NCBI GenBank assembly: GCA_003313425.1
Contig: NHZP01000004.1
Location: 1,364,001-1,428,000, forward strand
DNA from: Pseudopyrenochaeta lycopersici
Taxonomy: Eukaryota > Ascomycota > Dothideomycetes > Pleosporales > Pseudopyrenochaetaceae
DNA length: 64,000 nucleotides
Reading direction: 5' to 3'
Shown here: positions 1 through 11,641 of the stretch, piece by piece
Layout of the letters: each line of letters begins with the position of its first letter
Numbering within the stretch: the stretch's first letter is position 1
Position numbers and translations under genes: made by a program
The notes under the pieces: generated by a model
What the model was told of the DNA's origin: nothing
Seen by the model: only the letters and a program-made list of their open reading frames with translations
Database searches by the model: none

Positions 1-911
1 AGCGTAGGGGCCGTGGAGACCCTGGCGGTATTTTTCGGTCTGCACATGGCCACTGTTCATATAGAAGGTGAGCGAGGTGTACGTGCCGCCATTGTTGGTG
101 TTGATGTCCCGGAAGAACGGACCACCGGAAGAACCTTCGTAAGAGTAGCTGTTCATTAAGAAACAGGCATGGATCGCATCGCTATCGCGATATACGCAGT
201 GCTTTTTCTGTTAGCAAAGCTGCGTCGAAAGGTTTAAAGATGGCTCGCATACCCTGGTGTCGTCGATAAAACGCTCACTTGAATAGAATTTGGAACGCGT
301 CTGTCCGTCGACAACGAAGACATCTGAGCCCTCGACCGTGGAACTTGATCCAACAGTCGTCGAAACCACACCAAAGGGGTATTCGAGAGGCACTGCCGAG
401 CTCTTGAGACGAGCTATAAAGCGCAATTCGCCGACATCAGGCTCAGCGGTCGTGTACGTAGCCATATAGATAGTGGCTTCGCCGGACTTGACAACCAAAT
501 AGTGAGTCAAGGTACTGGTTGTACAAGTGACCTTTACATATTGGCCTATCGCACACGATCAATTGGAATCACCAATTGAAAAGGCAAAATACTAACTGTT
601 GATAGTTGTGTACGCAACAGTCGCTGTCCCAAGACCAGATGAGATGTGTGATCCTTTTTCGGTGGACTGCAATTCCTCGCCGCGGTATAGAAGCGATGTG
701 ATATCACAGCTATTCGCATTGACTGTGAAAACGAGCGCATTGCTTGAACCTGCATCGACAACAATATTGTCGCCTGTCTTTGTAACACCAAATGCTACAA
801 AACACTTTATCAGCGCCTCCTCCAAAGATACCTCGCACATAGGAAAGGCCTACCCGCTAGAGTCGAACTGCTCAGCGTGGCTGCAGCCACCAAAGCGCTC
901 TTGAGAAGCAT
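1..911 (-). CDS. Rhamnogalacturonan lyase, PL4 family (5' part; 3' end beyond window)
   Basis: This is a secreted enzyme that cleaves the rhamnogalacturonan I backbone of pectin by beta-elimination, leaving unsaturated galacturonyl ends. Exons read 911-854, 794-597, 545-253 and 207-1; all three introns are GT-AG and keep frame. Exon 1 encodes a signal peptide ([19 protein letters not shown]). Mature protein begins [18 protein letters not shown] and runs through segments such as [39 protein letters not shown] and [16 protein letters not shown], which I recognise as the N-terminal catalytic domain of fungal PL4 lyases. Only about 250 codons are present, roughly half of the usual length, because the gene continues past position 1. 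The family call is secure; the paralogue within the family is not resolved. Confidence 0.92.
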
Positions 912-2023
912 GCTGGCAACTCGGAATGAAAGAAACAATGTTTACGAGGCGTAGGTGCAAACAAGATTATGACAAGGTGCAACAAGCCTTTAATAAATCA
1001 TGGCTAAGCCTGAGGGGAAATGAATCACACCAAGGATTGCCCTATTTCCCCTCAATCTAGGTGTTCTAGCTGCCATGAAACACCCGGCACGTTGTCCCAC
1101 GTGAGGTTATTCGGGGCCAGTTCCTCCGAAACAGGTCATTTCCTTCACGGAACACCATTCACGGGCTACATTGCTAGTACTCTCCCTCCAATTTACAGCG
1201 ACGTTAGCCCGACCACCAGGTCCATTCGAGCGATGGGGCGGGGCGCCGCGGAGACGGACGGTCCTACTCCAAGACAGAACTGGCAGCTGGCCGTTCGGAC
1301 CTTGCGGGGGGACGCGTGGTGTTTGTATCAATCCCCGGCCGCTACTTTGGGGCATAACCCCCGGCACTTGTTGCGTTGTTTACCGAGAAAAACGCGGGTC
1401 CAAAACGTGGGGTGCATGCAACGTTAGTGGCGGAACAAAAGTCTGGTCAGAAAACAAGCACTATCGACTTCTTGGCGAGGCTGCATTCGGCCTGGCTTCG
1501 CCTGACCTGTGAGGCGACGGAACCGGATTGACGCGGACCCCTTTTTGGTGGCTTTGAGAGGGGGGTGGTCCGAATGGTATCATCGCGGACTATAAGGTAG
1601 CGACATGCGGCGGTTTCTTGGAGAGCTAAGAGCGAAAATGCTGCCGAAGGAGAGAAAAATTGGAGATGGTGCTGCTTTTATACTTTATTGAATTCTATTC
1701 AATACGAACGTTAGCTCAACTATGTTCTAGGAATAACATCAATTGCACACAAAGACTATTCTCGCATCTTACCGAAGTGGTTGTATAGCCCCTCTTTTGG
1801 CTTTCCAGAGCGCCTACTTTTGCTTGCAGTGTGGAGATGTATCACACCACTGTTTTGACATCTCACCGTGTCAGTTGCTGGGAGAGTGATAGATATCAGG
1901 AGATCAATAAAACGAAAATGTTTGAAGGCACATAATTCAATGTTTATTATATCGGTCACAAATTATGGTAGCAGGCAGCGAACCTCTACTAATCATCAAA
2001 TCTTACACACAGCCCAAGTTCAC
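912..2023. other. Intergenic region, promoter of the PL4 lyase
   Basis: I see no convincing gene here. Open frames of 80-135 codons at 1020-1512 overlap on both strands in GC-rich sequence and look like chance. The part next to 911 should be the lyase promoter. A GCGGGG at 1238-1243 matches the CreA consensus SYGGRG, which would fit carbon catabolite repression, but single sites are common by chance. The distal end is the 3' flank of the aldolase-domain gene. Confidence 0.4.
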
Positions 2024-3049
2024 TCAATCCTCGCCTGGAGGACACTCATTCTTATACAAGGGGTTGACCTCAACTTCTCGACTCCAAAGCGCCCACGGTC
2101 TCGCAAGTGTAGCTGAAATAGATTCCCACGCATCGTGCGACTCCTTATCGCTCAAGTATTTCAAGCTATGGTCGGCCGTCGCCTTGCCTGACTTGATTTT
2201 GCCACCTCCCTCTATATCAACCTTGCCCTCAAGGGCATAGCCGGTGTGCGCATTCTGAATCGTCAAAGCCGTTGTCTGCGCCTTTGCAGCCTCTCTAGTG
2301 TATATCGCCTGATATACGGCTTCTTCGATGCCGTGCGCGACCGTGGTGAAGCCATGTCCTTGTAGCAGGACGACAGCGTGGTCTGGCTCGAGCTTGGGGT
2401 CTGAAGACGCACCGCCCAGCTGTGCAGGAAGCGCAGAGCGAACCTTTGAGTAGATGAACCCAGCTGATGTGGCGGGCTTGAATTGTGCAGCGAGGGAGGC
2501 ACCAAGCGTGGCATCGCTGACGAGAAGGTCGTGCTTCGAGCTAGACGACCACGAGCCTGAGGCCGCCCAGACAGGTACGTTTGTTCCTGTACCAATCGTC
2601 GGCCGTCAGCCAAGCGCGCATGCTCAATTGGGGCCGATGGACGTACCCAAGAAGCCAGCCATATGAATTGTATTCTTCAAAGGCACGCCACTAACACAAT
2701 ACGGCAACACATCGCTAGCATGGCTATGCACAACGCTGTTGATCGCAGGAAATCTCTTGTAAATCTCACTGTGTATGTACCGCTCGATGTACCCCGGCTT
2801 CGTATTCTTCTCTACGGGTTCCGCCGAATCGACATGGTATTCGACGAGATCATCTGGCGCGCTTACCAGGGCTGGCGGCATGTTGCATGGCATATAGAAT
2901 GTATCCTTATTGTCCGGCGAGCGGACAGAGATGTGCCCATAGGCGTCGAGGATGCCATGGTGGTGGAGGATGTGCGATGCTGTTACAAGACCGCCGAAGA
3001 GGTCTTCAAGGCCTACTTTCTCGCGTTTTGGAAAGTATCCCGCGGACAT
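2024..3049 (-). CDS. Class II aldolase/adducin-domain protein
   Basis: The protein is a cytosolic-type class II aldolase/adducin fold protein of 321 aa, in two exons (3049-2647 and 2586-2024) joined through GTACGT...TACAG so that AGFLG continues into TNVPVWAAS. The zinc-binding HxH appears in NSVVHSHASDVL (residues ~113-124) and the later conserved His in VVLLQGHGFTTVAHGIEEAV. IHSEIYKRFP precedes the metal site, as in the family. No N-terminal targeting peptide is evident. Fungal members are mostly uncharacterised; some bacterial relatives are sugar-phosphate aldolases. The substrate cannot be read from the sequence. It lies about 1.1 kb from the PL4 lyase on the same strand, so a role in sugar catabolism is possible but unproven. 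Confidence 0.88.
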
Positions 3050-3186
3050 GATTCGTGTGGAAAGTTCAAATGATCATGGCGTGCAGGTGGTGGAAGTCGT
3101 GGTTTGGGTGTTGGGCGTCCTTGGATGCGCGATGACGTAGACTGCAGGTGTGTATGGGGTGGAATACGCGTGTGGCGGAGATCGTT

Positions 3187-3210
3187 CGGTTCAACCCTTG
3201 TTTGAACCCG
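3187..3210. promoter_or_regulatory. CGG...CCG inverted repeat upstream of the aldolase-domain gene
   Basis: CGGTTCAA and TTGAACCCG form near-perfect inverted arms about 140 bp upstream of the aldolase-domain start codon. CGG/CCG inverted half-sites are the usual target form of fungal Zn2Cys6 regulators. This is a candidate operator seen by eye only. Confidence 0.35.
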
Positions 3211-3999
3211 GAAGACCCTCCCGCCAGTAATTCTCTTTCCCTGGAACCCACTTGGCAACTCGGGAACAGGCAGGGAAAGGAACAGGGGAATAATGCCGAT
3301 AATCCTTACGAGGTTACGTCATTGATATGATGCGCGCAGAGTCGTTCGAACGAGCGTTGGGAGCAGTCGTTAATTGATCGACGTCTCACTCCACCTTGAG
3401 AAAAGATAATCTATGTATTATTAAAGTTTTTAGATTTTGGTGTACGTACATTTTCTATCTTTGTACCAAACGGCTCGTTCCTTTGGAGAATCTCTGATCG
3501 GCATTGTCGACACCTTGACGTCGTCCCCGCCTGAGGATCAGTCTGTCTTCCTTTCCCCATCTTCCCACCTGTCTTGCGAATTCTCCAAGGCGCGACCCTA
3601 GGCCCCATAAAAGCCTTTGGTTCTACTTCTCCTAGTCATATAGAGTCAATCAAATGCTTCCAGATCGCCTTCCTTCTGACTTCGAAATGTATACACGCAG
3701 TGGTGTTTATTTCACTCTGAAGCCATGGTATAGGAGTGGCGACCCACAAGCAGTGGGCAAGATCTGCATTTCGTGTTTAGATAGTATCTGAAGCACTTTT
3801 GAGGGATGCATCATGTTCCAGTCTGAGATTCCAGAAACTCCTAACAAAGTGGTGGTGGGTCTAGAATCATGGCTGGGCCTGGCTCGATTGTGGCCAGTAG
3901 CCGTTTTTGGAGCACTACGATATATGCTTTGGCGACACTCGAAGGATTTCTAGTTTCACGGTAAAAGGGGCCATGGAATTGGAATTAAAGAAAAGAGGA
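3211..3999. other. Intergenic region without a supported gene
   Basis: Only short overlapping open frames occur (e.g. 3411-3608 minus), with no recognisable domain. The side near 3049 is the aldolase-gene promoter region. Confidence 0.4.
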
Positions 4000-4009
4000 A
4001 TATACATGC

Positions 4010-4384
4010 TTGAAAATCCTACTCAGAGACGGGCGCGAACTCAACAATATGGTCAACGTGCTGACTCGGATAGCCGTGCTGAAAGATGTGGCTACTCTTT
4101 CGATGCCGAGGCCATGCTTGATCCCATTGTCCGGCTGCTTCGATCGGAGCGTCGATGCCTACTGTCATCTGCTTCCAACCCCGTCCGATGCCCACGCGAG
4201 GCTCATCGCTGGCATCGTGATGTTCATTCATGGGTTGATGGAAGAAGAGCAACCGCTCCCACTTTTTGAGGGGGGTGTTATTCCTTTGCTGAAGACGTAT
4301 ATCTCAACACCGCAAGAGCTGGAAGCTCTTGGGCGGACTGGGGAATTCGAGGGGTCGATTTCGTATGTGTGCGTGTATGGTTAG
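4010..4384 (+). CDS. Doubtful open reading frame, possible exon of an unknown gene
   Basis: An open frame of about 125 codons has ordered-looking composition (e.g. LIAGIVMFIHGLMEEEQPLP and GGVIPLLKTYISTPQELEAL) but begins without an ATG. The first in-frame ATG follows about 13 codons into the frame. No family is recognised. It could be the last exon of a spliced gene whose upstream exons I could not place, or chance. No RNA evidence is available. Confidence 0.25.
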   Translation: MKILLRDGRELNNMVNVLTRIAVLKDVATLSMPRPCLIPLSGCFDRSVDAYCHLLPTPSDAHARLIAGIVMFIHGLMEEEQPLPLFEGGVIPLLKTYISTPQELEALGRTGEFEGSISYVCVYG

Positions 4385-4523
4385 AGATGGGGTTTTCTTT
4401 GCTTGATGGTGATGGTGGTTGTTGTGTACGGCTGCTTGGGCCTCGCTGAGTGTGGTAGCTACAGCTCTAGTGTGGCTTTCAAGTCAATAGTTTGTTCGTG
4501 CTCGTCTTCATCAGACCCTTTCT

Positions 4524-5075
4524 TCAACCCATATCAACATCTCCCTCCCTGTCCCGAGGCCTACCTCTATCACTCATCTCCTCTTCAAGCTCATCCTCAC
4601 TATCCTCGTCGACGATCTTCCCTTCGACCTCACACTTCCGTGCGTAACAACAATTGTCCCTCTCCTCCTTGCCTCCGATGCCGATTCCCGTGTAGAGGCC
4701 GGCTTTCATCTCTTCAATGATTTTGTCGATATCGACGGTACAGCCGCCGTCATTGTCATATATGATCTTCTTTGCGCGGTTGTTGGCGGCGCGCTGGGAG
4801 CTATGCGCAGAGTCAATGCGCGTGGCGCCTTTGTTGGTGTCGAAGTCTGATGCGGTTGGGTAGCAGGTGTCGGTTACTATGAAAACCGTGGTGCTGCTTG
4901 TTGGCGTTGTTTTGATGGTGGATGGAGTGGAAGAATTTTGCAGCTTTGACAGCCGTGGTGATGTTTTTGAAGAGGTGGATGTATGGGAGCGTGGTGTAGG
5001 TGTGCGGCCGCGATGGCCGCATGCGCAACACACATGTTTCGGTTGGTTGTCGTGGTCGTTGTTTTCGGTGGACAT
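4524..5075 (-). CDS. Small orphan protein, Cys motif at the N terminus and acidic C terminus
   Basis: This is an uninterrupted 183-aa frame starting MSTENNDHDNQPKH. An N-terminal cysteine cluster (HVCCACGHRGR, residues 14-24) could bind metal. A Ser/Thr/Pro-rich stretch follows, then a more ordered region (AANNRAKKIIYDNDGG and VDIDKIIEEMKAGLYTGIG, about residues 95-130), and an acidic tail (DEDSEDELEEEMSDRGR) ending in GDVDMG. No signal peptide or membrane segment is visible. I do not recognise the family. The mix of low-complexity ends around an ordered core and good codon phasing favour a real gene over chance, but there is no independent support. Confidence 0.5.
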   Translation of the reverse strand: MSTENNDHDNQPKHVCCACGHRGRTPTPRSHTSTSSKTSPRLSKLQNSSTPSTIKTTPTSSTTVFIVTDTCYPTASDFDTNKGATRIDSAHSSQRAANNRAKKIIYDNDGGCTVDIDKIIEEMKAGLYTGIGIGGKEERDNCCYARKCEVEGKIVDEDSEDELEEEMSDRGRPRDREGDVDMG

Positions 5076-6113
5076 GATCGGTTACTTGAATGGAGAGGCA
5101 AGATAGACCCAAGGTGGTGTGGTGCGATGGCAATTATAAATTCCAGGCATCAAACTAGACAGATCAAGCTTCAGGGCAGCCCGCGGCGCACATGAATATT
5201 TGACGCGCCAGCCCGTGGCGCGCTCTCGTAAGCTTGCTCCGCGGGACCTCCTTTCTTGGTCGCATGGTGCTCAAGTGACTCGCTTGCTTCAAGCTGCAGC
5301 TAGAAGTTTCCAAATTCCGCGAACGAACACCAACAGTGGCGCTCGTGTACGTACGCCACCGCAAGGGAACAAAACGTGCCATGTTCAGATCTGGCAGGTT
5401 CGCCACGCTGCCCCCAGCATGCTGTGGATCCGATGCCATCGGATTGCCTTCGGGGAATATTGTCTGCACGCCTCGGACCCGCTCGGTGCCAATCTTCAAA
5501 ATGAGGTCGTGCATGCATGATGACATCATCTGTCGCGCGTTTTGGACCCTGATCACGCCCGCTCCCGCCAGCGGGTCTGGAACCAGCCATGCGAAACCCA
5601 CTAGGCCGCGCCCTGAACTGGGAGCAAGACGAATTACATTGGCCGCAAGCATGGACCATCACACAGACGATCGATTCCACAGTCGCGCTTGTGCCTTGAC
5701 AGGACGACGATCGAGGCCTCGGGTTTGTTCCGACTGGAGCCACCGCACACGACCCGGCCAGACGGGCGCCATACACATCTGACAGGTAGACTTGACGACA
5801 TAGCCTACCGGCTTTGACCACTCAGTCGAGCCACGTCTGGAAAGAGGTTCATCGTCTCGTCTGGCCACATTCTCATCACCATGTGTTGTCCATGTCAAAG
5901 TTTGTGCTTTGCCAAGAGTCTGGATGTATTCATTATGCAAATGCCGATGCAGCCCACCCCTTCAACGTTCATGGGCCAGCCAGCCAAAACCAGCGCCACC
6001 AGCTCCGTTCGCTTCTAGCCATGTCCCTATGGTACAAATGAAAAGTAGTAGCGCCCTGAATTGACTACCTTTTGGTGTTAGATTATAGTCCCAGTTGCAG
6101 CCAAAGGAAACCA
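5076..6113. other. Intergenic region, no supported gene
   Basis: Several mutually overlapping frames at 5164-5940 on both strands share GC-rich sequence and show no domain; I treat them as chance. The region holds the upstream side of the 183-aa orphan and the 3' flank of PMT1. Confidence 0.4.
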
Positions 6114-9100
6114 TCACTCTTTCGTCGCCGCCTGTGCCTCACTTGCCGGCTTTGCGTCATTCTTCTTCTGCTCCGCGCTCTTCTCCTTCTGTTCATCTGC
6201 AGCTACCTCCACCGTAGGTGGCACCTCGCTAGCTTCAGCGGCCTGCTCCTGCGTCTCAGGATTTCTACCCTCAGCGTCTGGATGAGGCGGTGCCACCCCC
6301 TGCTCCTCTGCAGGGCCGTGGGAATCAACCAGACCCTCGTAGATCTCGTTGCCCTGGGCGTCAACAATGCGCGTGCGCGTCTCGTAGCGCGTCTTGAAGC
6401 TTACTTTCCCGGCAAGCGCCTCCACCTCATCCTCCTTGAGCACTCGACCGTTCTCATCGCGGTATTCGATGCGCTCTTCTTTGGACACGATGGGAAGATC
6501 CTTGGGTACGCTTTGCGGGGGCGGGGAAACAGCGGCCTTCTCTGATACTACTTCATCCTGCTTTCCTTCCTTTGGCTCCTCTCGTTGGACTGGAGGAGCG
6601 ACGGCAGCTGGAGGGGCAGATGACGGCGCGGAAATGGACGCAACTGGGGTGCTTTGCGAATTGTACGCCTCATACTATGCCAAGTCAGAAGGCTCGAGAG
6701 TTGTCGTTATCATGAAAACTTACCGAGTTGAGAAAGTTGTTGCAGTCCCAGTCCCAGGTTCCAAAAAGCTTGACGCTGTTGCATGTATCCTTGGTCCAGG
6801 CGTTTCCATACGCCAGAGGAGAGTAGACCGTGAAAACCGTGATAGCGACTGCTAAGAAACCAACAGCTGCTGCTTGACCGATAGCGGGGTACTGCTTCAG
6901 GCCAAATACGCTAAATCGATAGCTTACAAAGTCGAACATCTGGCATAGAGCGAGGATGGCGAAGTAGAGGGCTGGTAGATAATGGTGCAAGAACAGCTGA
7001 CGTGCCATGAGGTAGAACGGGAAGTAGTGGAAGGCCCATCCTAGAATGCTCATACCTACCTCGTAATCGAAGCGCTTGAAAGTTACGTTGCTATAATCGC
7101 GGTAGCCACGCTGCCATCGAAGGACAGCGATGCCCTTGATGGCAATGTAAAGTCCGATGAGCGCCGTAGAGCTCCACCATATGACTGGGTTGCCAATAAG
7201 ATAAATCTGCCTGTTATGCTTTGACCAAAAATTGATTCCCCGGCCAAGAACAGGCCATGAAGGGGGACGAGAATCCCATGCGTGTGATTCCGTGAGGCCG
7301 GCATTCGTCTTCCACATCACCTTTTGGAGTTCCCAGAATTTGCCGAAGAATCCAGGATTGCGATAGTTCACCTTCTCAGCATCCTCTGCATTTCAGTTAG
7401 CCAATGTTCTGCTTTTTTAGGTCATGACAACGACAATAGCACGAGAACATATTACTTACCGGTCATCAGGGGGTGCACGTTGCCTTCGATATACCAAATG
7501 CTATTTGGCAGAGTGCCGCCCTTAGCGCAAGTCACCTCTTGCTGCTCAAAGCCCCAGTCTGGCAGCTTGACCTTGTGCGAGAAGAGCACACAGCCAGTCA
7601 TAAGATGGATCAGTCTAAACTTGGTCTGGATGGTGCGGAGGCGTTTCTTAGCCACTGCCCCATCAGACTTGCCCTTGACAATTTCGACACGGAAAAGATC
7701 GTTAGCGTCACCATCGAAACCTTCATAACCATAAGCAGAGACTTCGTTTTGCCAGTCCGCTTCTGTGACAGGCGCGCGGACGTCATGCGAGTGGAGGCGC
7801 CTATCGGTGGTAATGTGATAGAGTCTGATAACAGCACCGTCCTCTACGTAGTCCGGACCTAGACCGTCCCAAGCCTTCGGACTTGTAAGATTTGGCCCAG
7901 TGTAGTCCTCAGGCATGATTGGCAGGGTCTGGTTCTCCATGATCCAGACGTTGTTCTCATCCTTGTGGGGATAGAGGGTGATTTGTTGCTGCTTGCTACC
8001 AGTCGGGTACATGTGGCTGTGGGAGTGAAGGTATCCACCTTGAGTATTCCAGTGTCGAAGCGAGATGCGGCTTCCAAAGGCAACATCAGCTGGGACAGCC
8101 TGCATACCCTTCGAGTTCAACGTCGCCTGAAACTCAGAGGACATGAATCCATCCCCTTCACCGGGATTGACAAGGCACAGGAAGTGAATTCCGAACATGG
8201 CCATGTAGAATGACACTGGGATAACAACCAAGCAAAACAGGCGAGCGAAGAAGTGCTTGAACCACAACCGAGGAGTCACATTCTTGGTGTCTCCAAGCAG
8301 AACCCAGAGTTGGAGGAGTGTCAAGCTGCCGACCCAAGCGATGGTGAACAGACCCACCCACTTCACGCTGACAGTTGCGCCAAGCCCAACGCCACTTGCG
8401 GCCAGCCAGAACCACCATGATGGCTGGAAAGCTTTGGAGGGCCCCTGTTCATGCTGGTTTGTGAAGCTTGTCCAGGCGAGTGCGGTGGCGGCGGTGAAGA
8501 TGACGAGAGGAGAGTCGAGGAGGATAAGGCGGGACTGAGTGACGAGGGCGTTGTCTAGATACTGTCAGCGAGCGGTGGGCATCCTGGGGGGTCTAATCTG
8601 CTCACCAAAGATGACAAGGCCTGCCCCTAGAGCGGCAGTGGTCGTGCGGCAACCCGCGGCCTTGAGAGTGAGGAACATGGTCGGGATGGTCAAAATACCG
8701 CAGATGGCGGGCAATAGGCGCATGGTGACATAGGGCACGCCTGGCTCCAAGTAGTCCTTGCCAATGTCCTTGAAGTCGAAGTTGCCGTCGAATCCGCCTA
8801 GCCAGCCAGCCAGAGTAATCAGGAGCTTCGCGAGGGGAGGGTGGACGTCCATGAAGAACCTGCCCTTGATGTATTTGGACGCAAAACCACCGAAGCTGGG
8901 ACAAGGATTAGTTGCTTGCTATTAGAAGGCAGATCAGGGCATGTGACAACGTACTGGACCTCGTCGAAGACGACACTGGTAGGCTGCGCTATCCTGAACA
9001 GGCGCACAACAGATGCAATCAGCGTCAATGCAGCCAGTAATTGCCAGTCGGAGCCGGGCAGATTGAAAATGTCATGGTCCTGCACCCCCTCCGAAGTGTA

Positions 9101-9241
9101 GCCCTTGACCTTCTGCTGCTTCTGCTGCGGCTTCTGCTGCTTCCTTCCATTTGGTGCTGGAGAACGCGAGGGAGACTTGCCCGCGCGACGCGCATTAGGC
9201 TTTTCGCTCAGGTACGGATTTGATGCCGTGCGGCTCGCCAT
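6114..9241 (-). CDS. pmt1: Dolichyl-phosphate-mannose:protein O-mannosyltransferase, PMT1 subfamily
   Basis: This ER membrane enzyme transfers mannose from dolichol-phosphate-mannose to Ser/Thr of secretory proteins. Five exons (9241-8955, 8895-8606, 8554-7460, 7385-6724, 6674-6114) give 964 aa. Visible family blocks are VVFDEVHFGGFASKYIKGRF with the catalytic Asp-Glu in loop 1, then FFMDVHPPLAKLL. Next come the three MIR repeats (SLRHWNTQGGYLHSHSHMYP, RLYHITTDRRLHSHDVRAPV, FRLIHLMTGCVLFSHKVKLP) and the C-terminal membrane block with LFLHHYLPALYFAILALCQM. The FGGFASKYIKG signature and the long charged C-terminal tail (EERIEYRDENGRVLKEDEVE) match PMT1 rather than PMT2 or PMT4. Fungal PMT1 works as a heterodimer with a PMT2 partner, not seen here. 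The gene is divergent from SF3A1. Confidence 0.95.
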
Positions 9242-10047
9242 GGCGGCGGGCTGTGAGGTTGTGATGCGGGTTGGGTTGCGGTTCGATCAGCAGGCGCGGA
9301 GAGCCTCGACGACGGTTGGGGAAGCTCCAACAAATATTATGGGAGACGCCAGAGAGGGCTCCTAGCGCTGGCAAGAGGAGTTAATGAGAGTACGAAGAAG
9401 GTCCCGTCAATTGGTGAAGGGACGGGCGTCGTAATGGGTTATGAACAGCCAGGGGGCATCGAGGGTCCCGCAAGGAGTGGTGGAGTATCCTTGTCTCTGC
9501 ACTTCGCAAGCTGTCCACTCGAGCGCAGGAGAGCCCTTGCCGAATTGGGAAAGCTGAGCTGAAAATAGCTGGAGGTTACGCACCTCAGCAGCGATTACGA
9601 CAAAGACGCTGCAATTCGCTACTACAACATGCAAATTGTGGTTTCTGCTGCAATACACAAGTGTTTGTGCTGGCAGCGACGGCAAGCCGAGCCGTGGAGA
9701 GAACGGCCGAGTGGGTGCTTCAAGATCGATCTTCGAGTGGCTGCTGTGGCTGAAGCCCGGCGAAACATTGATCCGCGTCCTTGCCGGTTTGAATCTCCGC
9801 CTTGAGCTCCGCAGCTTTCTGCAGCCCGGAGGTTGACAAGTTGTCGCTGTTTGATCTCTACGCTATTCGTTTTTTGCCTTTGCACGCACAGTGAATGGTT
9901 CGTAATTAGCAGCGCCTATTGCGATCTTGTTGCCGGAACGTGCCACGCCGTGCAACTCGCGATTCTCTTGTGTCTGCGTTGCAACTCACGCGCAGAACCT
10001 TCCTCTCCGCCTCACTCGCCGCCGAGCGCATATCGTCCTTCCTCGCC
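9242..10047. promoter_or_regulatory. Shared upstream region of PMT1 and SF3A1
   Basis: The two start codons face away from each other across about 0.8 kb, so this stretch must hold both promoters. No separate gene is supported. The SF3A1 reading frame stays open back to about 9919 but contains no ATG before 10048. Confidence 0.5.
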
Positions 10048-11641
10048 ATGGCCACCCCAAACGGCGGCGTCGCCCCAGCCAGCACGGGAGAGCTCGATGT
10101 CAAGCCCCCCTCGAACATTGTCATTCCACCCGCAAACGTGCGCGAAAGTGTTGCCAAAACCGCCGACTTCATCAACCGCCGAGGCGAATCGAATTTGGCA
10201 GGATTGAAGCAGCGCGTCACCAGCGACTCCAAAAGCAATCTACAGTTCGTGCTCGACGATGACCCGTACAACCCTTACTTTCTGTGGTATCTCCAGCAGT
10301 TGAAGGAAGGCCATGGGCCGTCTGCGAAGACTGCCCGCCCCGTGGTCGAGAAGCCCAAAGGACCACCAGAGCCGCCCAAGTTCCGCTTTTCCGCGCGCAT
10401 GCCCAACATCAGTGCCAAGGATCTCGAGGTGTTGAAGTTGACCGCGCTGTACACCGCGCGCGTGGGCGAGAACTGGTTGAAGGAGCTGCGCAACCGCGAG
10501 TCTGGCAACTTCCAATTCGACTTTCTGCGGCCCAACCACAGTTTCTTCCAATTTTTCCGGTCGCTGGTCGAGCAGTACAAGATTTTGCTTGAGGAGGAAG
10601 CGACAGTCGAGGCGCGCATCGAGGAGCTGCAGAGCAACATCAAGAATCGATTTCACATCTTGGACCGGGCGAAGCAGCGCGCGGAATACGTCAAGTATGT
10701 GACTGCGCAGAAAGAAAAGGAGGTCAAGAAGGCCGAGGACGAGCACAGAGAGTTTGCAAGCATCGATTGGCACGACTTTACTGTTATCGCAACGGTCTTG
10801 TTTGACGAAGCGGACGATGCAGCCGATCTCCCTCCACCAGCACTACTCAACGACCTACAATCCCAGTCCCTCGAACAGAAAGCCATGGTCTCGCTCTCAA
10901 CCAGGCGCCTCGAAGAAGCCATGCCTGACGAATCAACCTATTACAATGTCAATCAACAACACATACCACCGCCACCAATGCAACCAAATTATGCTCCGGT
11001 GGCGCCACCCGTTCAAGCTCCTTATGGAGCATATGCACCACCTCCCCAAGATTATAGAAATCCGGCACAGGTTGCGCGCGAAGAAGAACAAGCGCGACTG
11101 GCGAGGGAACGACAGGCAGAAAGTGACCAGAGGGCTCGCGCTCTAGCTGCGGCAAGAGGAGCACCCGGCCGCATAGTCACAGACTACGTCCCCCGCGCCG
11201 CCGCAAAGAAGGCCAACGTCTCAATGTCCGTGTGCCCTAACTGCATGCAGAGTATCCCGTCACATGAGATGGAGGAGCACCTTCGAAGTAAGTGCACCCA
11301 TTTGTTACCTCGCCGTACATATACTAATACTTATTCCAGTTGAGCTACTTGATCCGCGCTGGAAGGAGCAGCGGGATAAGGCTGAGGCCCGATACTCGAC
11401 TACGATCAATACGGCAGACGTTGCAAATAACCTCAAACGCTTTGCTAGCCAGCGTGACGATATCTATGACGGTGCTACCGGCCTGCCCATAAGTGCTGAG
11501 GAAGAAGCTCGAAGGAAGAAGGCAGCTATGTCATACGATGGACAGCCGGACCCGGCCAAGGATGCTGCTCGTCTTACGCAGATGCAGAGTATGAATGTTC
11601 AAGAGCAGCTCCGCAGGATCCAAGAGAAACATCGCCAGTGA
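10048..11641 (+). CDS. PRP21: Splicing factor 3A subunit 1 (SF3A1/Prp21)
   Basis: This is a subunit of the SF3a complex of the U2 snRNP, needed for pre-spliceosome assembly in the nucleus. Exons 10048-11287 and 11340-11641 give 513 aa. The first in-frame ATG (CGCCATGGCC) has a good start context. Two SURP/SWAP domains are visible: about residues 35-85 (VAKTADFINRRGESNLAGLK ... DPYNPYFLWYLQ) and about 130-180 (LKLTALYTARVGENWLKELR ... FLRPNHSFFQFFRSLVEQYK). A charged coiled coil follows (EEEATVEARIEELQSNIKNR). A proline-rich part and a zinc-finger-like CPNCMQSIPSHEMEEHLR come next, and the end is NVQEQLRRIQEKHRQ. The C-terminal ubiquitin-like domain of animal SF3A1 is absent, as in other fungi. 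Confidence 0.93.

Noticed and set aside
1020..1512. Overlapping frames of 86-135 codons on both strands
   Set aside because: GC-rich sequence gives open frames on opposite strands together; no domain, no splice pattern, no codon rhythm.
5164..5940. Frames of 148-173 codons on both strands
   Set aside because: They overlap each other in several phases and show no recognisable domain.
10240..10922. Minus-strand frames opposite SF3A1
   Set aside because: Antisense shadows; the sense strand encodes a recognised protein throughout.
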